A DNA stretch of 64,000 bases from Cercophora sp. LCS_1 (lineage: Eukaryota; Ascomycota; Sordariomycetes; Sordariales; Lasiosphaeriaceae). The notes under the pieces are model-generated. The model worked only from the letters and a program-made list of their open reading frames with translations, did not search any database and was not told the origin of the DNA. Position 1 is the first letter of the stretch, and each line of letters opens with the position of its first letter. The stretch spans positions 1,054,001 through 1,118,000 of the forward strand of contig JAPZLL010000002.1 in assembly GCA_036250225.1 (NCBI GenBank), written 5' to 3'. Position numbers and translations under genes: made by a program. Shown one piece after another: positions 47,413-59,982 of this stretch.

Positions 47413-50400
47413 GTGTGAAGTGTCTATTTGCATGGTACATATTTGGTTCTGGTTCACAAGGTTGGGTGAAGCAAAGTAAATATCGAAGGTGGGGCAACCT
47501 AGGCCGCTTAATCCGAGTCTTTGGGACTATGTTTGTTTTCTCTAGGATGGCGTTTCTCTGGCGTATCTGGATGCCTTTGCAGGGGGCATGAGGCGCAGAA
47601 TTCTTTCTTCGATCGAGCCCTCTCGAGGCACGTTCATTCCCGAATAATCACACTGTGATCAAGAGATAGCCTGTCACGTCCAAGTGCTTGTTGTGGTGAT
47701 ATCTCTGTGGCCCAGTCATGGTCGCGGGAGAACTAGGCAAAGGCGCACTGCCTGCCAGTTCTGCCTAACAGAACCCTTCCCTTGGAATCCAATCTTCTTC
47801 CGGGTGTGCAACCCAACACGCCTCGCGGGCTAAAACACAACAGCATGAACCCAGCCCTTCATGGATAATCTCGTCGTCCTTCCAATCAGTGGAATTCTAC
47901 GCGCCCTGGCATCAAAAACTAGCCACCGGGACAATCTCGCTCCACCTGTCAATGGCTTCCTTGCTGCCTTGACTCGGTGGTATTCTTTACGGCCGACAAA
48001 ATTTGATGGGCTTGCAGCGTCGCAGAAGGGTTATGTTTGTCTGCTTGCGCTTGCCCCGGGGTACTTGTTTGCTGACGAGCGCGTCGTCGTTTTGTCTCGA
48101 ACGGCTGCCGAGGGGCTCGAGGACCACGTGGGGGAAGTAAGACGATGTCCTTGTGTTACCCTTTTCTGAAAGGGTTACCGGGTTCTCGAGAGCCAACAGA
48201 TGTATTGCACCTTTTTTCTGCGAGGAGGATGCGAGACAGAAAAAGACCCGAAGTGAGTGAGATTCTTGTTCCAGCCCTACGGGAGGGGAGGTGTCTGACT
48301 GCCAACCTATGCGTGTGTGCCTGACAGCAACCCCCATGCGCCACCTTGGACTTGGTTCAGCTCGGCAGTCAGTGGGGTAGTGGGGTATGAGAAACAAAAA
48401 AAAAAGGGAGCCCATCGTCAAGGCTATCTATGCCTTACTTTGCAAAGGGCGAACACTACAGGCTTTGCGGCGGGCCGAATGGGCCCAACGGATGCGAAGG
48501 ACAAGCCGCGACGGTAAACATTGCAAGGTCAACGCAATAACTCTCAAACTTCCCGTGAAGAACTGTGTTCTTGGTAGCGAGTCCGACGTCAAGAATTCGG
48601 TTGTAGCACCCAACGCACATCTGTACTGTGCTCACTCCCTGATTCTTGAGTGGAGTCGGGGCGATACCCATGGTTGTGATTTACGTGATGCACTACGTGA
48701 GAGGAGCGAGAATCACCCGAGTGACAGGATACGACATGACCAAGAGTCCAAGTCCTTCACCTTGATTTGGGTCTTCCTCTGACTAGGAGCATCCTGTCCC
48801 GTGCACGATGTGGTGTGTCAAGGTCAAATCCCCCAATCCCTGAACCTTTGCGCGCGCAGAGCCTTTGCCGAAATAACCACCCTACCCCCTGATGAGAAAT
48901 AGGTGATATGTAGCGTAGAAACATTGTTCCCAAACGCGGAGGGTGCATACACGTCGACGCACATGGCCCAACCGCATACCGTGATGTCTGGGGGACGGGG
49001 ATCAAGGGAAGGCCCGCCAAGCCGTTTGACAGGCATGCCGCGAGATACTGGACAAAAGAAGGTAGCTGCATGCGGTTCTTCCAGCCTTCCAACCAGCAGG
49101 CTAGCTCGCCGATCGTGGTGGGGAAATGGCGAAGGACAACGGGTAACGGGTGACGGATCGTTGACATGCTGGTAAGGATACGCCACTGGGAGGCGCCGCC
49201 GGGAGAACGAGGATCTTGCAAGTAGTGTTAGGCACGCTGCAACTGCACCTTTCCTGTGCCCCAGAGAGATATCGACTGGGAGGGTATATATTGCAAGTGA
49301 CCCGCTGCTGTTGTTGGAGGACACCACGAGAGACCAGTTCGAAATGGTACAAGACAAGACCATCTCAGTTTGGTGGGGTGGTCGAGAATGACCTTCCTCT
49401 TTTCGCCATGAGTTGCAGCTCGAATCTGCCTTGACACGTCGATGAGCGGTTCCAGACCTGGAGAGCCGTGCCGGACTGCCTAAAATCGGGACAAACTTGA
49501 CGACTGATGGCGAAGTGGGAAGGATAGCTCCCAACATCCATCGGCAGCTACGGGCACCGGGCGCCGAGCCAAAGTGACAGATGCCCGCGCAAAAATGGCG
49601 TCGACGTGCGTTTGGGACTTCAGGGCATTGGGCACTAGCTTCGGTGGTTTAGGGGTTAGGCATGCGGACGATGTTTAAGGTCCGGTTCGGCGACATTCTC
49701 GAACGCCGCGACGTCTAAACTCTGGAACTGTTGGCAACAGAGCGGCACAGACTGAGAAAGCGTGCGAGGCCGAGGCTCCCCGAGTGGTAGCGATACGGAA
49801 GCGTGTGGGCGCATCCCGCCGTGGGGGAGCGACCAGATGGTCGCCCGTGAATGGGGACAGGCCTGACCGGTGACGGGCTGGGATGCCGTTCCGCAGGAAG
49901 ATTTGAGTTTCCCCTTGACCATGTCGTATTTTGCCGTGCTTGTTGTTTGCGCGTCTCGCCGCTCAGTGCCGGGGTGTCTGTCTGTCACAGCGCTCATATG
50001 CGCAGGGGCAGGCAAGCAGACAAACGAATGTGACGCGTGAGTCGACCGGCACGCAGGATCGCCATCCGTTGCATCGGATGATGGTTTAGTTGGTGCTGGA
50101 CAGCGTTGGCAGCCGTTCGTGTTCCCGTCAACGCCATTTTTTCTCTGCGAAGAAACACCAGCCGCTGACGACTGTTATCGATAAATGAGGCGCAACCACG
50201 GAGAAACACCGTGTTTGGCTCACAGCAATTGGGAGGCTGACTCGAGCAGCATAGTATGTTTGGGCTTCAACATTCAGTCGTTGTTGTCAGTGCGTCCCGT
50301 CTGTAATTCTGCCGTTCCCTGGTCACACAAAGTTGCTGCTTGACGAGGTCATGAGGACGCGCTTGGTTTCGATGGGCTTTTTCAGGAAGCGGCAGCCAGG

Positions 50401-50936
50401 CAATGGAAGCTAAGGTACGAACGGAACCTTCCGTAAACCTTGATGGACAGAACGCCATGAGTTCAAAAGACCCCACACAACCTTATTCTTACCCCCCACT
50501 TAAGAGTTACACAGAAAAAGACAGCCATGAGGTTTGCAGCGGCTTTTGGAGAGTGTCTTGCAGCATGCTTGGATGCGGAAAACAGCTAATGTCACAGCAA
50601 AATCTCAGGAGCAATTTATGCTTTGTACTACTGGGGACAACGGGCGAGTGGCGTCCCATATCGTTCTTTTGGACGATTTCTGTGCTTTTGTTGGGAGATG
50701 CGCCATTCAGGTTCTAGCCCCGAGGTAGCGCCACACAAGCCACACAGCGCTTGGGGGCGCCGGCCCGTAGTCTTTCTGACAGGTGGCAGAATGGAAGAGA
50801 GAGCGGCAAGGACAGCATCATCGTTCGCGATCCGCGATTTGGTGTCGTCCATTCAAGGTCTTCCACACCAACGCACGCCCGTTTTCTTTGCCCCATGTGC
50901 GCCTCTTTATCACGTTCCAGGTGATGCCTCGACGGC
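47413..50936. other. Intergenic region, 3.5 kb
   Basis: Holds the 3' flank of the SANT-like gene and the promoter of the EDEM gene. A minus-strand 237-codon frame (48824-49537) is the longest but shows no signal peptide, domain or splice support. No RNA gene or repeat array recognised. Confidence 0.6.
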
Positions 50937-53900
50937 ATGGACCGCTGTTTATTGGCTGGTGAGGGTTCGAGATGCAGCGCCCGTTCCGATGCGAAATCGA
51001 ACCTCCCACGCTCGTCCTCGCCCCTGTTGCGCCAGCGGCCGCGCTGGAGCCGCATTCCTGCACTATGGGTCCTGGTCCTCGCTGCCATACTCGCTTTTCT
51101 CCCGGCTCCGAGACTCGGGGCCGCTGCTATGCGGCCGGACCGTGTAACGGCGCTCCGACAGGAAACTGTTGATCTCTTCTATCATGGCTTCGATAATTAC
51201 ATGCGTATTGCCTTCCCCGAGGACGAGGTACCGATACACATGGGCCTTTTTTGTTACCGGCGCTAACGGTTGTTTCCCAGTTGCGTCCCGTATCGTGCAC
51301 GCCCCTGACCCGTGATGCAAAGAACCCCCGGAACGTCGAGCTCAACGATGTGCTTGGCAACTACTCTCTCACTCTTATAGACAGTCTTTCTACTTTGGCT
51401 ATTCTTGCCTCAGCGCCCGAGGACGATCGAGGGACCGGCCCCAAGGCTTTGAGGGGCTTTCAAGATGGCGTGGCTGCTTTGGTTGAGCAGTATGGGGATG
51501 GTCGTCCTGGCCCTTCTGGCGTAGGGTTGCGTGGCCGCGGTTTTGACGTCGACAGCAAGGTACAGGTCTTTGAGACTGTGATCCGCGGAGTTGGGGGGCT
51601 TCTCAGCGCTCATCTATTCGCCGTTGGCTCTCTACCGATTACTGGGTACAGTCCTCAGCGCCCAGGAGATGATCCTTTGAACCCCCGGCACATTCACTGG
51701 CCAAACGGATTCAAGTATGACGGACAACTTCTCCGCTTAGCGCTTGACCTGGCTCAGAGACTCCTCCCAGCGTTCTACACAAAAACCGGGATGCCGTACC
51801 CAAGAGTCAATTTACGCCATGGTATTCCCTTTTACACAAACTCGCCTTTGCATGGATCCAAACCAGGAGCTGCGAATACCGAAGGACCCGCCGAGATCAC
51901 CGAAACGTGTAGCGCCGGGGCAGGCTCTCTAGTCTTAGAGTTTACTGTTCTCAGTCGTCTTACAGGTGACACACGCTTTGAACAGCTCGCAAAACGGGCT
52001 TTCTGGGCTGTGTGGTACCGGAAGAGCCAGATTGGCCTCATTGGCGCTGGCGTTGATGCCGAGCAAGGCCACTGGATAGGAGCCTATTCGGTGATTGGTG
52101 CCGGCGCTGACAGTTTTTTCGAATACGCCCTGAAGACGCACATTTTACTTTCCGGTCACGACCTCCCGAACCGGACCATCGCGCAGCCGAGCCCTTACGG
52201 AGGCTGGATGGACCCCAACGACATCTTCACTCCTTTGAGCGACGCAGAGAACTCGCCTGACACCTTTCTGGAAGCCTGGCATCACGCCCACGCTGCCATA
52301 AAGCGCCATCTTTACAGCGACCTAGGTCACCCACATTACCAGAACGTCAATCTTTGGACGGGCTCTCTCGCTTCGTACTGGGTTGACAGTCTCGGAGCGT
52401 ACTACTCGGGGCTTCTAATCCTGGCTGGCGAAGTCGATGAGGCTGTTGAAACCAATTTGCTCTACACCGCAATCTGGACCCGATACGCGGCCCTTCCGGA
52501 ACGGTGGTCAATTAAAGACAAGACTGTTGAGGGTGGCCTGGGATGGTGGCCACTACGGCCAGAATTTATCGAGTCAACCTACCATCTTTATCGTGCCACT
52601 AAGGACCCATGGTATCTTTACGTTGGCGAGATGGTTTTGCGGGATATCACACGGCGTTGTTGGACCCCATGTGGCTGGGCAGGGTTACAAAACGTCGTGG
52701 ATGGCGAGAAGAGTGACCGGATGGAGAGCTTTTTTCTAGGGGAAACGGCCAAGTACATGTACTTGTTGTTCGATGATGAGCATCCCTTGAACAAGCTAGA
52801 TGCTGCCTATGTCTTCACAACTGAAGGACACCCGCTCATTATCCCCAAGGCGAAGCCAACCAACGGCGCAGCCCGTCGACGTTCACGCACCGATGAGTTG
52901 AGCACGTACTTTGACGAGTCCTACACAAACTCGTGCCCCCCAAGGTCCTCGGCGGTCCCTCTTACGGGTTCCGTCATCGCCGCCAGAAACGACATTTACC
53001 ACGCTGCCCGGATGTTGGATCTACACGAAGTTCAGAACTCCCATCTTGGCCTCGATCCAAACAGTCCCGGGGAGTCGGCCCTAGCAACGTTGAGCTTCAC
53101 ACGCTTTCCGTGGACACTGCCCCCAGAGTTCCTACCAGACGATGGAACCTGTTCCAAAGTACACTCCCCAGTGGAGGTCTCGCTCGAATTTGCCGCCAAT
53201 GCGCAGCAGATGGTTAGCGGGACCTCGTCCAACTGGATGGCTGGCGGTCAAAACATGGAACGGTTGAGCGCAGACCGGGTTCGCGTGTTGAGCCTATCGG
53301 GCCTCAAAATCACAATGCGTCTAGAAGACTCAGACGAACAAGAGTGGCGCGTGAGTAAGGTCAATGGCGTCCCTCTTGGCCGTGATGAGTTCATCGTCCT
53401 CGACCGAGCAATTCTCGGTGAAGTCTCAGATCCGCGATTCAACCTGGTACGGGACCCCGTGTTTTCGAAAATCCAACACCTGCATCGTGTCGAGTTACTT
53501 GCAGATGAGCCTGAGGACCAAGCTGAAGCTGGCGGGCTCGACTATGACGCGCAGCTGGACCCTCACAAGCAATTTGCTCAGTCCAATGCCGTCGAGGAAG
53601 CCAGTCGGCCAACCGCATCGCGTGTCGCGGAGTTTGGGTTTCGAGTCAAGGCCTTCCTCAGTCGCATGGTCTCCTCAATCGATACTCTTTCGCTGACAGG
53701 CCCGCTCCCGTTCAATCTCGTCATCAACCAGACGGCTGTCATACCTGTCGGTGTGGGAGCTGCCCCCTTGCCCACTAGTGTCGTTCCCGCCGGGGCGCGT
53801 GTCCCCGAGTTCGGGCCAGTGGATCCCACCATCTTCCCCTGGACCGGCATATATGGGGCTGGCGATGCATGTGTCGGTCCTATGCCTGAGGAGGCGCCGC

Positions 53901-54295
53901 GGGACCACCAAGTCATCGTCATTCGCCGGGGCGGCTGCAGCTTCAGCTCCAAACTTGCCAACATTCCAGCGTATGCGCCATCGGCCAAGTCTCTCCAATT
54001 GGTGGTGGTTGTGTCGGATGAAGAGGAAGACGGCGCCGATTACCTCGCATACGCGCTTTCGGCGGCTGGAGCGGGTATCATCCGACCACTATTGGATGAG
54101 GTACAGCACACGCCGGGAGGGATCCCTCGGCGGAATCCGATCCCTATGGTCATGGTTGGTGGCGGTGAAACGGCATACCATCAACTTGTCACGGCGGAGC
54201 GGATAGGACTGGCTCGACGTTATTACATAGAAAGCCAGGGATCGAGGATACGGAACATCATGGTGGACGAAGGTGACGCAGGTGTCAACTTGTGA
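50937..54295 (+). CDS. ER EDEM-type GH47 mannosidase-like protein with PA domain
   Basis: Exon 1 (50937-51227) and exon 2 (51281-54295) flank a 53-nt intron (GTACCG...CCAG, branch CTAAC); 1101 residues. A signal anchor lies at about 40-62, so the protein should enter the ER. The GH47 barrel follows with family landmarks: FYHGFDNYM, VFETVIRGVGGLLSAHL, DSFFEYALK, FIESTYHLYRATKDPWYLY, RMESFFLGETAKYMYLLFDD and the Ca2+-site FTTEGHPL. These match EDEM/Htm1-Mnl1 proteins, which trim mannose from misfolded glycoproteins to mark them for ER-associated degradation, rather than the shorter class I processing mannosidases. The C-terminal ~150 residues include a protease-associated domain (HQVIVIRRGGCSFSSKL), as in EDEM3-type proteins. 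No HDEL-type retrieval signal. Converges on APRT with 639 bp between stops. Confidence 0.92.
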
Positions 54296-54934
54296 GTTTA
54301 TACAGAACCATGGCGAAGGAGTATTACTGGAGAACACATCGCTATGCAGCGCTGTTTATGATATAAGCTGGTTCGGTTGCTGGATAGGATCAATTGAATT
54401 AGTTATGATTCAAGCGCTCACGGCCCAACAGGTCCTGTGCGCATGTCACCTCTTGTCGGACAACCCATGAATACTTTTGGCCTCACATATCAAGCCCGGT
54501 GAGTCAATCTAATGCACCTTGGTTTCCCAGTTCCGCTTATATTGGATATCAGGACCGAGGCCACGCCCTACCCTTGTGGCAGGTTACATTTCAAGGCATC
54601 GGGTAGGATGATGTATGATTCGATTCGCGAAGACAAGTCTATCGTGTTGTTCCCAGTTCCCATGTCTCCAAAGTCAGCCCATTCCGCCCCCTGAAGAAAA
54701 GACTTTTTGGGAAGATCCAAACGCCAAGTGGTGCAAAATCAACAGAAACCCTCCCGAGAAACCCAAGGAAACCCTGCAACCCAGTGATGATTAAAAACGG
54801 TCTATGTATGTTTGGGGTGGCAGAGTTAATATTCGGGTCCAACGTCTCCGGTCGGTTCCCACCCGCAGCCCGGGCCGCTCAAACGATTCAAACGAAAATG
54901 GAGATGAATCGGTAATTAGTTTGGTGGATAAACT
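54296..54934. other. Intergenic region between convergent genes (639 bp)
   Basis: 3' flanks of EDEM (+) and APRT (-). Nothing recognisable beyond probable 3' untranslated sequence. Confidence 0.6.
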
Positions 54935-55864
54935 CTAGTCGTCCGTCTCGAGGAGAGTGGTTGTGGGCACGCCCTCAAGCTTGTCGCGGCCCTTGAGGAA
55001 GGGAATCTCCAGAATGAAGAGATACCCGACCAGTTCACCACCGAGCTGCTTGACCAAAGAACCCGCAGCCGCGGCAGATCCACCTAAGGCGAGACAGTGT
55101 CAGTATTTTACTCACTCCATGAGGTGCTGATGATGAGAGCGCTTGGGAAAATGAGACGATTCACGGTGACTGTTGCGATGAGGGGCAGAGGCTGATTGGC
55201 GGGGACCCCTGGCAGGGCGGGATCGCGCAATCTGCATTCCCTGACCGAACCCTCCGCAGCCCCTGTAGGAAAAAAAAACAGGCCGTTCAGGTCCGTGCTT
55301 TTGAGACTTACCAGTGGCGATGATGTCGTCGACCACGAGGACCTTTTGGCCGGGCTTGATGGCGTCCTCTTGCATCTGGAAGAAATCGGTGCCATACTCT
55401 TTCTCGTATGCAGCCGTCACGCAGGGGCCGGGCATCTTGCCCTTCTTGCGAACGGGCACGAAGCTGGCGTTGAGCCGCAGCGCAAGCGACGGCCCGAAGA
55501 GAAAACCCCGCGCATCCAACCCCACTATCACATCAGGCTTCACGGCCGACTCAAGCACCTGGAGTTCCAGGGCGCGCAGCAGGGCCAGGTGAATGCTCAC
55601 GTCCTGGAAGAGTGGTAGGATGTCGATGAAGTTGATACCCGGGATGGGGAAGTCGGGGAATCTCTTGAGTGCGCCGAGCAGCTTTATCTTTGTACTGGCG
55701 AGTTCGGCGGAACCGGAGGCGGCGGCGGCGGGCTGTCCTCCCGAGGCATCTTGGATCGTGGGTGAGGCCGTGGCGGCGGTGGTGTCGTTGGCGGTGCTGC
55801 TGGACAAGACGGCCACTTCGGCCGAGGTCAAAGGGACTTGGGAAGCGTCGGCGGTTGAGCTCAT
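54935..55864 (-). CDS. Adenine phosphoribosyltransferase
   Basis: Exon 1 (55864-55312) and exon 2 (55083-54935) flank a 228-nt region spliced with GTAAGT...TTAG; 233 residues. The enzyme makes AMP from adenine and PRPP in purine salvage. Landmarks: FPDFPIPGINFIDILPLF, GLDARGFLFGP, RKKGKMPG, and the PRPP loop VLVVDDIIATG at 175-185, completed across the junction by GSAAAAGSL; then GELVGYLFILEI, as expected. About 55 Ser/Ala/Thr-rich residues precede the conserved core, longer than most APRTs (about 180 residues). The long gap contains a second acceptor and a second donor that define a 147-nt frame-neutral cassette; see the separate entry. Likely the orthologue of yeast APT1. Confidence 0.95.
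55116..55262 (-). other. Possible 147-nt cassette exon inside APRT
   Basis: Within the APRT intron, TTTTTTTTTCCTACAG ends at 55263 and GTGAGT begins at 55115, the latter followed by CTGAC and CTTAG. The segment between is 147 nt, has no stop in the APRT frame and keeps phase 1 on both sides. Inclusion would put 49 residues directly after the PRPP-binding loop, probably inactivating catalysis. Confidence 0.5.
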
Positions 55865-58800
55865 GGTGAGAAGGAAGAAGAGGAGTGGGAGAGGAGCGGA
55901 TCAAATAGATGGAGGGGGGGGTGACAAAAGACAGTCTCGTATCTAATGACACGATAGAGTGAGGTGTGGCCGGTAGTGGGAAAAGGAAAAAAGGGCGTAA
56001 ATGGCGCCGATGGGAGGGTGTGCAACGCGAAAAGGGTTGGGCGTAAGACACGGCGAGCGAACGGAAGACGCGGTCTGCAAAAGCACCAAACTGCCAAAGA
56101 GCGGGAAAAAAAAGAAAACTGGCCCCTTGCTGGGATGGTTAGGGTCAAACTCAGAAGGGAAACACACCAGTGGAGTCGGTGAGAAGGGGAGGAGGGCCGA
56201 AGAGGCGGTTTGCCTGTGTCTCTTGAATGCCACGGTGCCCGTGTCTTCACTGGGCTTCCTTTCTGGGATACCAGGTCATGTTCCGTCCACGGTCCCGCAA
56301 GCTTATCACAGCAATTCCCACCCAACCTTAGCTATCTAGGTACATTGTCCACTGGAAGGAGAGAAATTTCCGTGCTCTCCTGGATGACGGGGCAGCAAAC
56401 GGCAGGCACCTGAAAAGAACGGGGGTTTTCATATGGCATCGATGGCGTTGAGGGGGAAGGTGGGAAGGCGAAGGTGGGGTGAAAAGTGAGCTCAGCTCAA
56501 GGCAACCTTGGCCTCGCCAAGAAATAGAAAAATGCGCGTTCTCCAGCGTATGGACCTTCCAAGAGCCAATTCCATGCTTCGCTGCAGCCACAGCCTCTGT
56601 CAGTTGCAGCTTCCCTCCCCCATCGGACGAGAACCCGGCGCGCAATCGTCTTTGCTGCTTGCCGTGGGGACGCTGCATGCTGCAGCACGCTTGATGTACG
56701 GCGTCTGCATGAGGGCAGGCAGCATATCCTAAGTGACATACATCCCAGCCAAAGAACAGAAGTCTGGCTGGCATCCTGCCCGCTCACGCTCACGCTACAA
56801 CACACGCGCCAGACCGCCTACAATGTGTGTCACAACAACGGTATTTTGTTGCTTCGCGGATATCGCGTCGCTGAAAGCAACCTAAAATGCCCGCGTTCAA
56901 ACGACCCGCACCAATGAAGCAAGTAGGTAAGCCCCATCCAAGAGGCATTGTGTATCGATTCCCGGCAGCCACAGCCGCCCAGCTGGCACCTCACTCCAGG
57001 ACACGCTCATCTGAATATATTGGGCAACCAAACATCGGCATCGGTATGAAGACCCTCGGCTAGCTTGGCAACAAATCAACTGCGGGTCGGTCAGCCTTTT
57101 CTAGCCTCCGATTCACCAGACCCTTATCACCACGTCGTCGCCTATTACACACCCCCACGGCTCTCCGGCTACACTAGGTCTCAACAGTATGGTCCCGTTT
57201 CCAGACGTAATGGAATAGCATTTCTCCTACGGTCGTCGGCATGGGAGAATTGCGCCCTTTTCTTCCAGAATTTCGCCTGTCGGCTGCTGGCAGGGACTGG
57301 TCAAAAGGTCGACCCGTGCATACTCGTCCAATATCATTCCGAGATGCCTCAAGACTACGAGCGCTGGATCTAGTCATCACCAGCCGCATGGAAGCCTGAT
57401 GTCAGCACGCCGTCTCGCGACTTGACTGACCTTGCTGACCTGTTTCGACCGCGCATCCCGCGGGATGATATTGCTTCGGGCTATGGAGGGAAGACAAGAA
57501 GCGGGGAGCTGCAATCGCTGCACGCTAGAGACAGCAGCTTGACCGCCTTCCGTCCCAAAGTCGTGCCATGAGCAAGACAGCTTTAAGGCCAACCATATCC
57601 TCGACCTGCGAGTATGCAGCAGTATCCCCAAGGCCTCTGGCGCTCCCCGATAGGTCGACGCCTGGGCCTTGCCCGGGGTGCACAATCACCATCCGATCTC
57701 GCCGCACCGTCCGGCACTTTCGGCGACCTGGTCTTGATCCATTGATACCCGGACATTTCCGGGTGATGCAAGACCCGCCCAGAATCGGGTCGCCGTAGGG
57801 CTGTATGGTGCCCGATATGCTCCAGGAAGTCGTCAGTCTACACGGAAGCGCCTCTGGGGCCACATGCGTGTGCAACTTGAATCATTGGTCCGATGCCCGG
57901 AAAGACCGCACTCCCGCATTCTGCATCCGTTGCAGCATTCCCCGGTCGCACCAAACGGCGCTTCCGTACAGGTGCTGCAGCTCCTCTCTTTCGGTCTTCA
58001 TTGCAGTCCTGCACAGCTAGGTCCCGCTTGACAGGCTGATCATCACCTCCTGGCGCACCCTGGCGCTGGACGCCGTCTACGATAGCGGTTATGTCCTTGA
58101 TTGATCAACGTGCCAGCTCGCCCCATTGTCTCCTTCGGTCAATCACTCAAGCTCTCTTGGTGCGTGAGACAAACCACACCTTGCTGAGTGTCTCCAGCTT
58201 GACTAGCTTTTGATCCGTCCTCCCATCGTCTTTGCTCGCGCCTTCCCAACATCAGGCTCGGGACTGGTATCAAATTTCGGCCACTGGTACGCAGAATCCC
58301 TCATTTGTGCCTGCCTGCGGCTCCATGTCCATTCATTTTCCTTCATCTGGCCAATCGTGCTCTATCTCTTCATCCGCCTCCTTCACCCGCTGTTTGACAC
58401 TTCATCATTGGCCGTTTGGTTTCAACGAGCTCATCCACAGACGGTTGGATGCGAGTTTTGGCCCGGCTATCAGGGTGTAACCTGGCAAGGTAATGACCAC
58501 ATGTCGGCTACCAGCGCTCTCGCATTCCAATCTTCCGGCCATTCTCTCGATCTCTTATCTCTGGGGATGATAGCCTTGGAGGGTGAAAGGGCTTACCAAG
58601 TGTTGTATTGTGCGATCCGTTCCAAGTTCACCAGCCCCAATTTTGACGATCCATAACACCGGGACGATGATTACTGTCGTGACTTCAACATGAGTTAGCT
58701 CATTAGATGTCCTGGTTCAATCCAGTTCCCATGAGCGGATGACTGGGGTGAGTCCATTGTGTAATATCACCATGGTGTGATTGGCATACCGGGTCCTGCA

Positions 58801-59982
58801 CCCCCCACCCATTCTTGGTATTCGGCATCAACGTCTTGCAGGGGAACCCACTTGACATGTGAAATAGCGTGCGATACAGGAAGGGTGAGACGGGTAGACC
58901 TGGCCCGACTCTCTGCCGGCAAATGGTCAATTTGGAGATTATCCTCCTGCGATCGGCGACCCGCTGAAGACGATAGGGGTTGTGCCGAGAATCCTTCCAG
59001 AACGAGAGTCATTTGCAGAAAACACGGGATGTTGTGTGCAGGGATCCCGGCTTGTCGTTTCTTGGGTGCCATCCGACGATGTATGTGACATCTGATAGAT
59101 CGGAACAGAGTCTAGACTAGGCCGGTGCATTGGAATGGTTGCCCTGCCAGGTTAGACATGCGGTGCTTCGAGCGCTTTGTACGGAGGGGTGGACCCTTCA
59201 ATAACCTTGAAAACTGTGTATGTCCGTTGAACGGCCACAAGATGATACACTGCTGATTGTAGTGACGATATATATGCCCAAGATTACATGTTATAAATCT
59301 GTATCTGTCTAGGTAATCTAAACACGAAGACATCGGTTTCACGGGGTATCATGCAGCAATGAATGAAAATAACGACTTCGCCCGTCCTCGGTACTCCCAC
59401 GTGAGAGGGTCCCAGGCTCTACCAGCAGGGTAACGCGAAATATACAGAAAGCACCTCATGAGCGGCCAGCGCCAGCTGCGTAGGCATCACTCCCTCATCG
59501 TGTGTGATATGTGATCGTATGGGCACGTCTTGATGTTATCTTGGACGCGTCCAGTGGTGTGATGCGCTGTGATGTGATGCAGCACGGATCACTAGCCGAT
59601 TAACCCTCCGCGTTAAATAAGGGGTGGGTAAAGTTGGTAAGCTTAAAATAAGCAGATCGGTAGCGTTGATAGGTAAAGTCGCTCGGCCCGCGCGTGAGAG
59701 GTCGGGAAGAGTAGAAATGATTCCGGCCCGGCAGGTCAGCGGTCAAGAAAACATCGCTGATAGCCCGTGTCCTCTCTCAACGCCGTAACATGAGGTCCCG
59801 CGTGAGGTCCAGAGGCGTTGTTAACCCTTCCGCACCTCTTCCACTGCCTTTGTCGTGGTGGCACCAACGTCCAGCTGTCTTCAGTCCGTTGGGAAGGTTC
59901 GGCGCTTCGGCCCTTCAATCATTTCCCTGTGCCGTCGTCTCGCCTCCAACTCTGCGAACAGACCCTCCCCGATCGGTTTCTG
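55865..59982. other. Intergenic region, 4.1 kb
   Basis: Upstream of APRT (leftward) and downstream of the polytopic membrane protein gene. Pyrimidine-rich DNA on the APRT strand lies at about 55865-56200. Overlapping short frames on both strands, none with family-like features. No RNA gene recognised. Confidence 0.6.

Noticed and set aside
48824..49537. 237-codon minus-strand open frame
   Set aside because: No recognisable domain, and opposite-strand frames of similar quality overlap it.
58720..58745. GGTTCAATCC B-box-like word
   Set aside because: T stem does not pair and no cloverleaf can be built around it.
59570..59660. Repeated GTGATGTGATG words and a TTAAATAAGG-like segment, possibly an element end
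   Set aside because: No inverted or direct repeat partner was found nearby and no transposase-like frame is present.
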